A stretch of DNA of 64,000 nt from assembly GCA_050733935.1 (NCBI GenBank), contig JBOHUC010000098.1:39253-103252 (forward strand). The letters are read 5' to 3'. Positions 41,367 to 50,302 of this stretch are shown in pieces (position 1 is the first letter of the stretch; every line of letters begins with the position of its first letter). A program made the translations under genes and the position numbers. Source of the stretch: JBOHUC01 sp050733935. GTDB taxonomy: Bacteria; Eisenbacteria; RBG-16-71-46; DASYSL01. The notes beneath the pieces are model-generated. The model saw nothing but the letters and a program-made list of their open reading frames with translations, had not been told where the DNA came from and made no database searches.

Positions 41367-41432
41367 AGCCGGGACCTTCACCGACGGCGGTCGAGACATG
41401 CACACTTGTGACCGGCGCCGAGTTCGCGCACG

Positions 41433-42197
41433 ATGCCCGCCGTGCGCGATCTCCTGGTGTCCGCATTAGTGTGGGGCGTCTCGATCCTCCTGCTCCTCGT
41501 TCTCCAGCCGGTCTTTCTCCTCCTTTTGCTCGTCACCGCGCCGTTCGATCCGGGGCGCCGCGTCGTCGGCGGGCTGTTCCACTGGGTCGGACGTTTCCTC
41601 GTGTTCCTGTGTCCGACGTGGGATTTCCGGGTCGAGAACACAGCCCGCGCCCCACTCGCGGAGCCGGGTATCATCGTCGCGAATCACCAGTCGGACGCGG
41701 ACGTGTTCCTCGCGGCGTGTCTCCCGTGGGAAGCGAAGTTCCTGTCCAAGGATTCGATCTACAACCTGCCGGTCATGGGATGGGCGATGCGCATGGCGGG
41801 GGACATCGGCGTCGTGCGCGGCGACAAGGAGAGCGGTGCCGAGGCGCTCGACGCCTGCCGCAAGTGGGTCGGACGCGGTGTGTCGGTCGTCATCTTCCCC
41901 GAAGGCACGCGCTCGCGCACGAGCGAGATGCTGCCGTTCTACGAGGGTGCGTTCCGCCTCGCGGTCGAGATGCAGCGGCCGCTCCAGCCGGTCGCGATCG
42001 CGGGCACGCGGGATGCGATGAAGCCGGGCTCGTTCCTGCTCCGGCCCGCGCGCGCCGGGGCACGCATTCTCGATCCGGTTCCGGTGACGGGGCTCACGGA
42101 GGAAGACGTGCCGGCTCTCACGCTCTGCGTGCGTGAAACGATCGAGGCCGCACGCCGTGCGCTGGCGCGCGACCTCGGGGTCCCGGAAGGCTCCTGA
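41433..42197 (+). CDS. plsC: 1-acyl-sn-glycerol-3-phosphate acyltransferase-like (PlsC family)
   Basis: 254 aa. N-terminal hydrophobic anchor (SALVWGVSILLLLVLQPVFLLLLLV). Acyltransferase motifs: NHQSDAD (residues 84-90, the catalytic H-x4-D), KFLSKDSIYNLPVMGW (motif II), VIFPEGTRSRT (motif III, EGTR) and QPVAIAG (motif IV). It transfers an acyl chain to lysophosphatidate in membrane phospholipid synthesis. A partial copy of its 5' end is at 38878-38915. The gene converges with the membrane protein at 42227. Confidence 0.9.
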   Translation: MPAVRDLLVSALVWGVSILLLLVLQPVFLLLLLVTAPFDPGRRVVGGLFHWVGRFLVFLCPTWDFRVENTARAPLAEPGIIVANHQSDADVFLAACLPWEAKFLSKDSIYNLPVMGWAMRMAGDIGVVRGDKESGAEALDACRKWVGRGVSVVIFPEGTRSRTSEMLPFYEGAFRLAVEMQRPLQPVAIAGTRDAMKPGSFLLRPARAGARILDPVPVTGLTEEDVPALTLCVRETIEAARRALARDLGVPEGS

Positions 42198-42226
42198 GCG
42201 GAGCGGCGACTGGTCGCTACCGGCTG

Positions 42227-42760
42227 CTACTCCTGCTCCCTCCAGATGCGCTCCATGTTCCGGACCGCGGAGGGATGCCGGTAGTGGAGATAAAGGGCCA
42301 TCGCTCCGGCCGCGAGCAGGTTTGCGACCGCGACCGTCCACAGCCCGAGCGTTCCGAGCACGCTCCGTCCGACCGCGAACGCAAAGATGAAGAACGCGGT
42401 CTCGAACAGGACGAACAGGAAGAGCATCGCGATTCCGACGGCCGGGAACTTCTCGAACTGCGCGGCGAGCCAGGACGCGATCATTCCAATCCCCAAAAAC
42501 GCGAGGAAATGCACGGCGGTGTACCAGGCCACGATCGCCGGCTGCACCGTGATGTGCGCGGCGTTGGTCGAGCTCTGGAAGAGAAGCGATCCCAAAAGCG
42601 ACGGCGTGTAGAGCGGTCGTCCGGCGATCGTGTCGAGGATGAGGTACCACAGGGCCACGACGGCAGCGCCGAGCACTCCGGCGAAGAAGCCATCCTCGAG
42701 GATCTGTGATGCGAGAGAGCGCGCCTGCGGTTGCGTCGGGGCCCGTTCGACCGTTTCCAT
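42227..42760 (-). CDS. Four-helix membrane protein, conserved hypothetical
   Basis: 177 aa from ATG 42760, with GAGGAGGG-type ribosome binding site just upstream. Four transmembrane helices: GFFAGVLGAAVVALWYLILD, AWYTAVHFLAFLGIGMIASW, GIAMLFLFVLFETAFFIFAF and LGLWTVAVANLLAAGAMALYL. The first helix with ILEDGFFAGVLGAAVVALWY and IAGRPLYTPSLLGSLLF is a repeated pattern in this lineage's hypothetical membrane proteins. C-terminus RHPSAVRNMERIW is basic and cytoplasmic. Function unknown. Confidence 0.65.
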   Translation of the reverse strand: METVERAPTQPQARSLASQILEDGFFAGVLGAAVVALWYLILDTIAGRPLYTPSLLGSLLFQSSTNAAHITVQPAIVAWYTAVHFLAFLGIGMIASWLAAQFEKFPAVGIAMLFLFVLFETAFFIFAFAVGRSVLGTLGLWTVAVANLLAAGAMALYLHYRHPSAVRNMERIWREQE

Positions 42761-42933
42761 CGACGTCCCTCCTCGGCGAAGGCCAATGGCCGGGGAACCG
42801 GGCTGCATCCGGCCGTGCAGCGTTTCGTTGACCCCGCTATCCTAGCACCAGCCTTTGGCGCCGGGCCTGTGAAGCTCGCGTGCTGCATGCCAATCCGTTG
42901 CCAGATCGGTGTTTCGCCCCCGGAGATTCCCGC

Positions 42934-43878
42934 GTGGAAACGAGCCCGACCCTGTCCCCGCATCCCGATTCGCCCCGTCTCTGGACGGTTGCGCTCGCGT
43001 GCCTCGCGATGTTCGGCGGGATGATCGCGCTCTCCCATTTCGTGCTCACCGGGTACGCCCTGCTCTCGGGTCCCGAGATGTTCGGGGGCGGAGGCAAGCC
43101 GGACGATCGCGATTTGTTCGCGTTTCTGGGCACCGTTCCGGGCCTCCTGTTCGCCGCGACCGTGTCCTCGTTCTGGATCACGCTCATCGCCGTCGTCGCC
43201 GCCGCACTCTCGCCCGAGCCGTTCCGCGAACGACTCGCGCTTCGGAACCCGCGGCTTCCGCTCGTCGGATGGCTCCTCGCGGTCGTCGGGGCGCTGGCCG
43301 TGAGCCAGTCGGTGGACGCGATCCTTCAGCTCACGAACGTCGGCCGCGGAGGCGCGCTCTCGGGAATTCTCGAAACCCTGCGCCAGGCGCGCGGCCCGTG
43401 GCTCGTTCTCTCCGTGCTCCTGATCGGCGGCTCGGCCGGCGTCGCGGAGGAGCTTTTCTTCCGCGGATACGTGCAGCAGCGCCTGGTCGCGCGCCTCGGC
43501 GCGGGCGTGGGGATCGGACTTGCGTCGGCGCTCTTTGCGCTCGCGCATCTCGATCCGCATCATTCTTCCTTCGCGTTCGTGTTCGGGCTCTTCATCGGGT
43601 ACGTCGTGTTCGCGAGCGGAAGCGTGTGGCCCGGGGTCGTGGCCCACGCGGCGAACAACTCGCTCTCGGTGATCGTCGTCGCGCTCGGGTTCGACGACGC
43701 CCAGGCTCCCGATGCGTTCCACGTCGCGATGCTCGCGTTTTGCCTCCCGGGGATTGCTCTGATCGTGCGATGGTTCCACCGGTATCGGTGGACGCGCGTC
43801 CCGAAGCCCACCTCGCAGGACGCCGCCGAGAGCCTCGTCGATTCCGAGTCCGACCTGAGGAGGGACGCGCAAGGATGA
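42934..43878 (+). CDS. CPBP family intramembrane glutamic endopeptidase
   Basis: 314 aa from GTG 42934. Eight or so helices. The CPBP/Abi motifs are complete: EELFFRGYVQQRL (EExxxR with the catalytic Glu pair), ALAHLDP (FxxxH with His), and VVAHAANNS (HxxxN/D). The family includes Rce1 prenyl proteases and bacterial proteases of bacteriocin or membrane-stress pathways. An alternative upstream start (42880) adds nothing conserved. Overlaps nhaA by 4 bases. Confidence 0.88.
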   Translation: METSPTLSPHPDSPRLWTVALACLAMFGGMIALSHFVLTGYALLSGPEMFGGGGKPDDRDLFAFLGTVPGLLFAATVSSFWITLIAVVAAALSPEPFRERLALRNPRLPLVGWLLAVVGALAVSQSVDAILQLTNVGRGGALSGILETLRQARGPWLVLSVLLIGGSAGVAEELFFRGYVQQRLVARLGAGVGIGLASALFALAHLDPHHSSFAFVFGLFIGYVVFASGSVWPGVVAHAANNSLSVIVVALGFDDAQAPDAFHVAMLAFCLPGIALIVRWFHRYRWTRVPKPTSQDAAESLVDSESDLRRDAQG

Positions 43879-45104
43879 GCGAATCCAAACGGGGAGTGCC
43901 GCGCCGCAATCCGGTCTTCGATCCGCTGCGCGAGCTGTTCCCCGGCGAGGCGATCGGCGGGGTCGTCCTGATCGCGTGCGCCGCATTCGCGATGGCGTGG
44001 GCGAACTCGCCGTGGTCGAGCGCGTATTTCGGGCTCCTCCACACCGAGCTTCCGGTCTCGATCGGTCCCATTCGCCTCTCGCTCTCCGTCCTGCACTGGA
44101 TCAACGATCTCTTGATGGCCGTGTTCTTCCTGGTCGTCGGGATGGAGATCAAGCGCGAATTCCTCTCCGGGGAGCTCAAAGACTCGAGGCGCGCGGCGCT
44201 TCCGGTCGCGGCGGCCCTCGGCGGTATGATCGTGCCCGCGACCATCTACGCGGCGTTCAACGCGAACGGGCCGGGCGCTCGCGGTTGGGGCATTCCCATG
44301 GCGACCGACATTGCGTTCTCGCTCGGCGTGCTCGCGCTGCTCGGGCCGCGAGTGCCGCGCGGGCTCACGGTGTTCCTGGCCGCGCTCGCGATCGCCGACG
44401 ACCTGGGGGCCGTGGCCGTGATCGCGATCTTCTACACGTCGCAGTTGAATCTCGGTGCACTTTCGATCGCGATCGGAATCCTCCTCGTGCTCGTCTTCCT
44501 GGGGCAGCTCAAGAACATGCGGCTTTCGGTCTATCTCTCCGCGGCGCCTTTCCTCTGGTATTTCATGCACGAGTCCGGCGTGCACGCGACGATCGCCGGC
44601 GTTCTTCTCGGGTGGGCCGTGCCGCTCGGGAAAGCCGGCGATCCTGACTTCACCGATTCGCCGCTCGAGTCCCTCGAGCACGCGCTCAAGCCGTGGGTGA
44701 CATGGGTCGTGATGCCCGTATTTGCGGTCGCGAACGCCGGAGTGGCGCTCGGGAACATGAGCCTCGCGTCGTTCGCGGAGCCGGTTTCCGCCGGTATCGG
44801 GCTCGGACTCCTGTTCGGGAAGCCGATCGGCATCTTCGGCGCGTCGTGGCTCGCTGTGCGCCTCGGGTTTGGCAGCCTCCCGCGGGGCGCGAACTGGCAT
44901 CAGATCCTCGGAGTCGGTTTGATCGCAGGCATCGGATTTACGGTCGCGCTGTTCGTCGCGTCCCTGTCGTTCCGTCCCGGCGACGGGCTCGAGGATCTGG
45001 CGAAGATCGGGGTGCTCTCGGGCTCGTTTCTGGCGGGTGTTCTCGGCACGTTCGTTCTCGGTGCGGCCCTCAAAGGTCCCAGGGGTGTGGCGGCGAGCCC
45101 TTGA
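43875..45104 (+). CDS. nhaA: Na+/H+ antiporter NhaA
   Basis: 409 aa. Electrogenic exchanger (2 H+ in for 1 Na+ out in the E. coli model) of the inner membrane. The full set of hydrophobic helices is present, with MATDIAFSLGVLALLG (Asp145 region), the paired aspartates ADDLGAV at residues 175-176, and KRRL-like IKREFLSGEL after the first helices. C-terminus LVGIGFTVALF-like, GIGFTVALFVASLSF, as in the family. Overlaps the CPBP gene start by 4 bases, implying coupling; a DUF1684 gene follows 85 bases downstream. Confidence 0.93.
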   Translation: MSESKRGVPRRNPVFDPLRELFPGEAIGGVVLIACAAFAMAWANSPWSSAYFGLLHTELPVSIGPIRLSLSVLHWINDLLMAVFFLVVGMEIKREFLSGELKDSRRAALPVAAALGGMIVPATIYAAFNANGPGARGWGIPMATDIAFSLGVLALLGPRVPRGLTVFLAALAIADDLGAVAVIAIFYTSQLNLGALSIAIGILLVLVFLGQLKNMRLSVYLSAAPFLWYFMHESGVHATIAGVLLGWAVPLGKAGDPDFTDSPLESLEHALKPWVTWVVMPVFAVANAGVALGNMSLASFAEPVSAGIGLGLLFGKPIGIFGASWLAVRLGFGSLPRGANWHQILGVGLIAGIGFTVALFVASLSFRPGDGLEDLAKIGVLSGSFLAGVLGTFVLGAALKGPRGVAASP

Positions 45105-45129
45105 CAGGGCCGAGTCGGGTCCGGAAACT
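45101..45129 (+). promoter_or_regulatory. Possible promoter before the DUF1684 gene
   Basis: TTGACA (45101-45106, overlapping the nhaA stop), 17-base spacer, GAAACT (45124-45129, three matches to consensus). It would give a 54-base leader to ATG 45190. Confidence 0.35.
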
Positions 45130-45189
45130 TCGAGTCAACCCCACGAACATCGCGCTCCTGGCAACGGCGGCAAGGCGAGGTGCCACGAC

Positions 45190-46131
45190 ATGATCGGCTT
45201 CGGTTCGCGGATGAGGCTCGCTTGCGCGCTCGGGATGGCGCTCGCCGGACCGCTGCTCGTCTCCGCGACCGGCGCCGCGAGCGTCGCGGGTGCTGCCGCC
45301 GCCCCGGACTCGTTCACCCAGGCCGTCGAGGTGGAACGGCGCGAGACGCTCACGTACTTCCGCGAGAATCCACATTCGCCGCTCGCCGCGATCCTGCGCG
45401 AGGACGTTCCGCGCGCGGGCTGGCTCACGATCGGCTCGGCCCCCGACAACGACGTCGTGCTCGAGGACAGGAGCGTCGCACCGCATCACGCGCGCGTCTC
45501 GATCGACGGCTCCGGATTCCGGGTCGAGGCGGTCGACGACACCGCGCATTTCATGGCCGGCAAGGAGACGACGCGCGCCGCGACGGTGCCGCCGTCCTGG
45601 ATCGTACTCGGGCGCTATCACCTCAGGCTCTCGTACCAGAACGCGCCGGCGGTCATCGTGTTCGATCCCACCGCGCCCGCGCTCAAGACCGCGCGCGTGC
45701 CGAGCTGGTTTCCTGTCGATCCGCGCTACCGTTTCGTGCTCCCGCTCGTCGCCGATGCGAAGCGCGACACCGTGCTCATCGAATCCACGCACGGGCAGCC
45801 GCGGCCCTCGCTGCGCGTCGGGCACTTCGAGTTCGCGCTCGACGGCCGCACTTACCGGCTCGGGGCCTATCGCCTGCTCGAGCCGGGGGTTCCGCAGGAC
45901 GACCTCGGCCTCTACTTCCGCGATCGCACCTCGGGCAAGGAGAGCTATGCGGTCGGTCGCTATCTCGACGCGGTGAAGCTCCCGGACGGGCGCTACGTCG
46001 TGGATTTCAACCAGGCGTACAATCCGAGCTGCGCGTACTCGCCGTACTACAACTGCCCGATCCCGCCGCCCGAGAATCGGATCGCGGCCACGATCCGCGC
46101 CGGCGAAAGCTGGCTCAAGGAGGCGAAATGA
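45190..46131 (+). CDS. DUF1684 family secreted protein
   Basis: 313 aa from ATG 45190 (ATG 45211 is also possible). Signal peptide (LACALGMALAGPLLVSATGA). An FHA-like beta-sandwich region (GWLTIGSAPDNDVVLEDRSVAPHHARVSIDG) is followed by the DUF1684 core: VPSWFPVDPRYRFVLPLVAD, YAVGRYLDAVKLPDGRYVVD, and the conserved NQAYNPSCAYSPYYNCPIPP with its two cysteines. The family is uncharacterised and usually exported. The stop overlaps rpiA (ATGA). Confidence 0.85.
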   Translation: MIGFGSRMRLACALGMALAGPLLVSATGAASVAGAAAAPDSFTQAVEVERRETLTYFRENPHSPLAAILREDVPRAGWLTIGSAPDNDVVLEDRSVAPHHARVSIDGSGFRVEAVDDTAHFMAGKETTRAATVPPSWIVLGRYHLRLSYQNAPAVIVFDPTAPALKTARVPSWFPVDPRYRFVLPLVADAKRDTVLIESTHGQPRPSLRVGHFEFALDGRTYRLGAYRLLEPGVPQDDLGLYFRDRTSGKESYAVGRYLDAVKLPDGRYVVDFNQAYNPSCAYSPYYNCPIPPPENRIAATIRAGESWLKEAK

Positions 46132-46862
46132 CGGTCCACCCCGCCGCCGGACGACTGAGCCCCGAGATGGCGGCCGCACGGGACCGCGCCGCACAGGCCG
46201 CCGTCGCGCTGGTCGAGAACGGCATGATCGTCGGGCTCGGGACCGGAGACACCGCGACGCGCTTCATCGAGCGACTCGGGCGGCGCGTTCACGACGAGCG
46301 CCTCTCGATCCGCTGCGTGGTCACGTCCGAAGCGACCGCGGCACGCGCCCGCGAGCACGAGCTGCCGCTCGGCTCCCTCGCCGAGCTCGGCCGCGTCGAC
46401 CTCGCCGTCGACGGCGCGGACGAAGTGAGCGCGCGCCTCGATCTCCTGAAGGGCGGCGGCGGAGCGATGACCCGCGAGAAGATCGTCGTGGCTTCCGCGC
46501 AAACGTTCGTCGTGCTGGTGGACGAAGGGAAGCTCGTCGACGTGCTCGGTCTCAAGCACCCGATTCCGGTCGAGACGGTTCCCGAAGCCGTGGCGCTCGT
46601 GACGCGCCGCCTCGAAGCGCTCGGCTCGAAGCCGGGCGTGCGGATGGCGACCGGGTCGAAACCCTTCGTCACGGATCTCGGACATCACATCGTGGACGCC
46701 CGCTTCCCGGGCGTCGAGGACCCCACGCAACTCAACGCAGCGCTGAACGACATTCCGGGCGTGGTCGGGCATGGCCTTTTCGTCGGGCTCGCCACGATCG
46801 TGCTCGTCGGCGCGATCGGAACGCCCGATGTGCGCCGCCTGGCGGGCGGCGTGCGCACCTGA
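46128..46862 (+). CDS. rpiA: Ribose-5-phosphate isomerase A
   Basis: 244 aa from ATG 46128. Interconverts ribose 5-phosphate and ribulose 5-phosphate in the pentose phosphate pathway. Landmarks: IVGLGTGDTATRFIERL (phosphate-binding loop), DLAVDGADEVSARLDLLKGGGGAMTREK (catalytic Asp/Lys region DGADE and KGGGGA), and ALNDIPGVVGHGLFVGLA. All are intact and the length matches. It overlaps the DUF1684 stop by 4 bases; functional relation to that gene is not obvious. Confidence 0.95.
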   Translation: MTVHPAAGRLSPEMAAARDRAAQAAVALVENGMIVGLGTGDTATRFIERLGRRVHDERLSIRCVVTSEATAARAREHELPLGSLAELGRVDLAVDGADEVSARLDLLKGGGGAMTREKIVVASAQTFVVLVDEGKLVDVLGLKHPIPVETVPEAVALVTRRLEALGSKPGVRMATGSKPFVTDLGHHIVDARFPGVEDPTQLNAALNDIPGVVGHGLFVGLATIVLVGAIGTPDVRRLAGGVRT

Positions 46863-46888
46863 CTTCCCCTCACTTCTGGAGGCTACGG

Positions 46889-48409
46889 ATGCTTCCCCTC
46901 ATTCGATGGATCCCACGGATCCGAACTCGGCCCCTGTCCGCGCGACCCCGCACGCGCGCGTACGGGCCTCTCGCACTCGCTGCCGTCGCACTCGCCACGG
47001 TCGGACTCGCGGTCGGCTGCGCCACCAATCCCATCACCGGAAAGAAGGAGATCTCGTTCGTCTCCGAGTCGCAGGAGCTCGAGGCCGGAAAGCAGTCCAA
47101 GGCCGCGACCGAGCAGACGTACGGCTACTACGACGACCCGAAGTGGACGGCGGAGGTGACGGGGCTCGGCAAGCGCATGGCCGCCGTCTCGCACCGGCCG
47201 GATCTCCAGTGGGAGTTCTTCGTGCTGGACGACCCGACGGTGAACGCGTTCGCCGCGCCCGGCGGGTACATCTACATCACCCGCGGCATCCTCGCGCAGT
47301 TCAACTCGGAGGCGCAGCTCGCCGGGGTGATGGGCCACGAGATCGGTCACGTCACCTCGCGCCACTACGCGGACCAGGCGACGCGGCAGCAGATCGCGGG
47401 CGTGGGTCTCGGGGTCGCCTCGATGGTGTCGAAGACGGTCGCGCGGTACGGACAGGCGGCATCGGAGGGACTCGGGCTCCTGTTCCTGAGCTACGGGCGG
47501 GGACAGGAAAGCGAATCAGATCGTCTGGGAGTCGACTATTCGATCAAGGCGGGATACGACCCGCGCGAGATGCCCGGCACGTACGAGGCGCTTGCCCGCA
47601 TCTCAGCACGGGCCGGCGCGCGCATTCCGAGCTACCTCTCGACCCATCCCGATCCCGAAGCCCGCGCGGTCACCGTGCGCGAGCTCGCGACCCAGCAGGT
47701 CGGATCGCGCACGGATCTCAAGGTCAACCGCGAGGGATACATCCGGAGCCTCGACGGGATGGTCTACGGACCGGATCCGCGCCAGGGCTACTTCGAGCAG
47801 GATCGCTACTACCACCCCGTGCTCAAGTTCTCGCTCGACTTTCCCGCGGGCTGGCAACACCAGAACGGAAAGACGGCGGTGATCGCGGGAACCGAGGACC
47901 AGAAGGCCGCGATGCGGCTCAACCTCGCGAATGCCGGGACGAACACGCCCGAGCAGTACGTGAACGCCCTGATCTCGCAGAAGCAGATCTCAGGAGCGGA
48001 GGGCAAGGCCGAGAAGATCAACGGTCTCGATGCATGGCTCGGCCGCCTCCAGGTCACGGACAACCAGGGTCAGAAGGGGGTTCTCCAGGCCGCGTTCATC
48101 CGGCACACGCCGGAGCGCATGTACCAGCTCCTGGGCCAGATGGAGCAGGGCAGCACCTACGAGCAGGGATTCGTTTCGACCGCGCGATCGTTCAAGACGC
48201 TGACGGACGCCGCGCGGATCAACGTGACGCCCGCAAAGATCAAGATCGTGGACTCGCCGCGCACCGGTCTCTTCAACGAGATCGTGCCCACGCTCGGCGC
48301 GCAGGCGATCGACATCGAGCAGTCCGCGATCCTGAACGGGGTCGAGGTCGACGACCAGATCGTGAAGGGCCGGCCGATCAAGCTCGTGTCACCGGGCAAG
48401 TACAAGTAG
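46889..48409 (+). CDS. M48 family zinc metalloprotease, lipoprotein
   Basis: 506 aa from ATG 46889, with TGGAGG upstream. Lipobox LAVGC places Cys44 as the lipidated residue. The BepA/LoiP-like M48 domain has HEIGHVTSRH (HEIGH at 150-154, zinc and catalytic Glu) and SESDRLGVDY with the third ligand Glu. The remaining 250 residues, without TPR features, hold a beta-rich region (YHPVLKFSLDFPAGW) and a C-terminal LysM-like or FHA-like end. Periplasmic quality-control protease for outer-membrane proteins is the family role. No other gene of that pathway is next to it. Confidence 0.9.
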   Translation: MLPLIRWIPRIRTRPLSARPRTRAYGPLALAAVALATVGLAVGCATNPITGKKEISFVSESQELEAGKQSKAATEQTYGYYDDPKWTAEVTGLGKRMAAVSHRPDLQWEFFVLDDPTVNAFAAPGGYIYITRGILAQFNSEAQLAGVMGHEIGHVTSRHYADQATRQQIAGVGLGVASMVSKTVARYGQAASEGLGLLFLSYGRGQESESDRLGVDYSIKAGYDPREMPGTYEALARISARAGARIPSYLSTHPDPEARAVTVRELATQQVGSRTDLKVNREGYIRSLDGMVYGPDPRQGYFEQDRYYHPVLKFSLDFPAGWQHQNGKTAVIAGTEDQKAAMRLNLANAGTNTPEQYVNALISQKQISGAEGKAEKINGLDAWLGRLQVTDNQGQKGVLQAAFIRHTPERMYQLLGQMEQGSTYEQGFVSTARSFKTLTDAARINVTPAKIKIVDSPRTGLFNEIVPTLGAQAIDIEQSAILNGVEVDDQIVKGRPIKLVSPGKYK

Positions 48410-48505
48410 AGGGCGAGGTCGGGGGGGCCGCGGGAGCCGGTTCCACGGGCCCGGGACCGGGCCCGGGACCCCGGGACCCCGTTCTGCGGGCCAACCCGGC
48501 TACGG

Positions 48506-48534
48506 TTGACAACCCCCCGAGGCCCGTCTAAACT
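48506..48534 (+). promoter_or_regulatory. Promoter of secD-secF
   Basis: Perfect TTGACA (48506-48511), 17-base spacer, TAAACT (48529-48534). A start near 48541 leaves a 163-base leader before ATG 48704, a possible place for secretion-responsive control. Preceding 48410-48500 is a GC repeat of GGGCCCGGGACC units after the M48 stop. Confidence 0.75.
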
Positions 48535-48703
48535 CCCGCTTCGGCTTTTCTAATTCCTTTCGCCGGGCCTACTTCGCTGCCTCCGGCCGCGCGCCGTGGG
48601 GCGTGGGCCCGGCGTCCGTTGTTCGGCCCGCGCGTTGTCCGGCGCCTCGTGCGCGGTCCGCGTTCCGCCGGCGTCCCCGCTGTCCCGAGTCTGGATACTC
48701 CGA

Positions 48704-50275
48704 ATGACCCGATCCATGCAGTGGAAGCTGCTCCTGTGCATCGCCGTCATTGGCGCTTCGCTCTACGCGCTGTGGCCCTCGTTCCAGTTCTACCAGTTGC
48801 CGCGAACCGAGCGTCTCTCCCCGGCGAAGGACACCCGCGCCGCGAAGCTCCGGGAGAAAGCCATCCCGCTCGGTCTCGATCTCCAGGGCGGCATGCACCT
48901 CGTGATGGAGGTGGATCGCTCGAAGCTTCCGCCCGAGGAGGCGCGCGAGGCCGTGGATCGCGCAATGGAGGTCATCCGGAACCGCATTGACCAGTTCGGC
49001 GTGGCCGAGCCCCTGATCCAGAAGCAGGGCGAGGACCGCATCGTGATCCAGCTTCCGGGCCTGTCCGACCGGGAGCGTGCGAAGGACCTGATCGGCAAGA
49101 CCGCCCTTCTCAAGTTCCAGCTCGTGCGCACGCCCGACGAGGCGGCCGCCGTGTTCAACCGTCTGGACCAGACGCTCGCCGCCCGCGCCCGCATGGGACA
49201 GATCCAGGTCGACACGGCGACCGCGGCCCGGCCTCTCACGTCGTACTTCCTCGACGCGTTCGGCGGCGGGGCGTTCATCGCCTCGACCGACGTCGAGCGC
49301 ATCCAGAGCTACCTCACGCCCGCGCTCACGGACACGATCGTGCCCGCCGAGACGCAGCTCCTGTGGAGCGACGAGCAGGGCTACAGCGGCCGCACCGGGC
49401 GCTGGCTCTACGTCTTGAAGCGCACGCCCGAGATGACCGGCGGCTCGGTCTCGACCGCGAGTGCCCAGATCGGCCTCGAGCAGAACGATCCGGGCGGCTG
49501 GGGCGTGTCCATGAAGATGGCGGGCAAGGGCCAGTCCGACTTCGCGCGCGTCACCGCCGCGAACGTCGGCCGCCAGCTCGCGATCGTGCTCGACGACGCC
49601 GTGCGCTCGGCGCCCTCGATTCGCGAGCGCATTCCGGGCGGCACCGCCTCGATCACCGGTTCGTTCGACGCCAAGGCGGCGAAGGATCTCGAGATCGTGC
49701 TCAAGGCGGGTGCTCTGCCGGCGCCCGTCCGCATCGTCGAGGAGCGCTCGGTCGGCCCGTCGCTCGGCCAGGATTCGATCGACGCGGGCTTCAAGGCCTC
49801 CTGGATCGCGACGCTGCTCGTGATCGCGTTCATCGTCCTCTACTACCGGGGATCGGGAGTGATCGCGGTCGCGGCCCTCATTCTCAACATCGTGCTCCTG
49901 TTCGCGGGCCTCGCCGGCTTCGGCGCGACGCTCACCCTGCCCGGCATCGCCGGTATCGTGCTCACGGTCGGTATGGCGCTCGACACGAACGTGCTCATCT
50001 TCGAGCGTATCCGCGAGGAGTTACGACACGGAAAATCGATCGCGAAGGCGATCGAGCAGGGATACGACCGCGCGTTCCGGACGATTCTCGACGCGCACGT
50101 GACGACGCTCATCTCGGCGGCGTTCCTGTTCCAGTTCGGTACGGGTCCGATCAAGGGCTTCGCCGTCACGCTCTCGATCGGGCTCATCGCGAACATGTTC
50201 ACGGCCGTGTTCTTCACGCGACTCATCTACGAGATGATCACTCATCGCCGGAGCCTGACCCGGCTCAGCATCTGA
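48704..50275 (+). CDS. secD: Protein translocase subunit SecD
   Basis: 523 aa from ATG 48704. Subunit of the SecDF complex that uses the proton gradient to pull exported proteins through SecYEG. Motifs: IPLGLDLQGGMHLVMEV (P1 base), ALPAPVRIVEERSVGPSLGQDSI before the first conserved helix, the RND-like transmembrane block with GMALDTNVLIFERIREELRHG and the C-terminal helices (FAVTLSIGLIANMFTAVFF). Upstream reading to 48596 adds Arg-rich residues, so ATG 48704 is preferred although its ribosome binding site is weak. Followed by secF after 27 bases. Confidence 0.95.
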   Translation: MTRSMQWKLLLCIAVIGASLYALWPSFQFYQLPRTERLSPAKDTRAAKLREKAIPLGLDLQGGMHLVMEVDRSKLPPEEAREAVDRAMEVIRNRIDQFGVAEPLIQKQGEDRIVIQLPGLSDRERAKDLIGKTALLKFQLVRTPDEAAAVFNRLDQTLAARARMGQIQVDTATAARPLTSYFLDAFGGGAFIASTDVERIQSYLTPALTDTIVPAETQLLWSDEQGYSGRTGRWLYVLKRTPEMTGGSVSTASAQIGLEQNDPGGWGVSMKMAGKGQSDFARVTAANVGRQLAIVLDDAVRSAPSIRERIPGGTASITGSFDAKAAKDLEIVLKAGALPAPVRIVEERSVGPSLGQDSIDAGFKASWIATLLVIAFIVLYYRGSGVIAVAALILNIVLLFAGLAGFGATLTLPGIAGIVLTVGMALDTNVLIFERIREELRHGKSIAKAIEQGYDRAFRTILDAHVTTLISAAFLFQFGTGPIKGFAVTLSIGLIANMFTAVFFTRLIYEMITHRRSLTRLSI

Positions 50276-50302
50276 CGCGGCGCACGAGCCGGGAGGAGTT
50301 CG

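Noticed and set aside
48410..48490. GGGCCCGGGACC repeat as a terminator after the M48 gene
   Set aside because: No T-run follows and pairing is not unique; left as GC-rich spacer.
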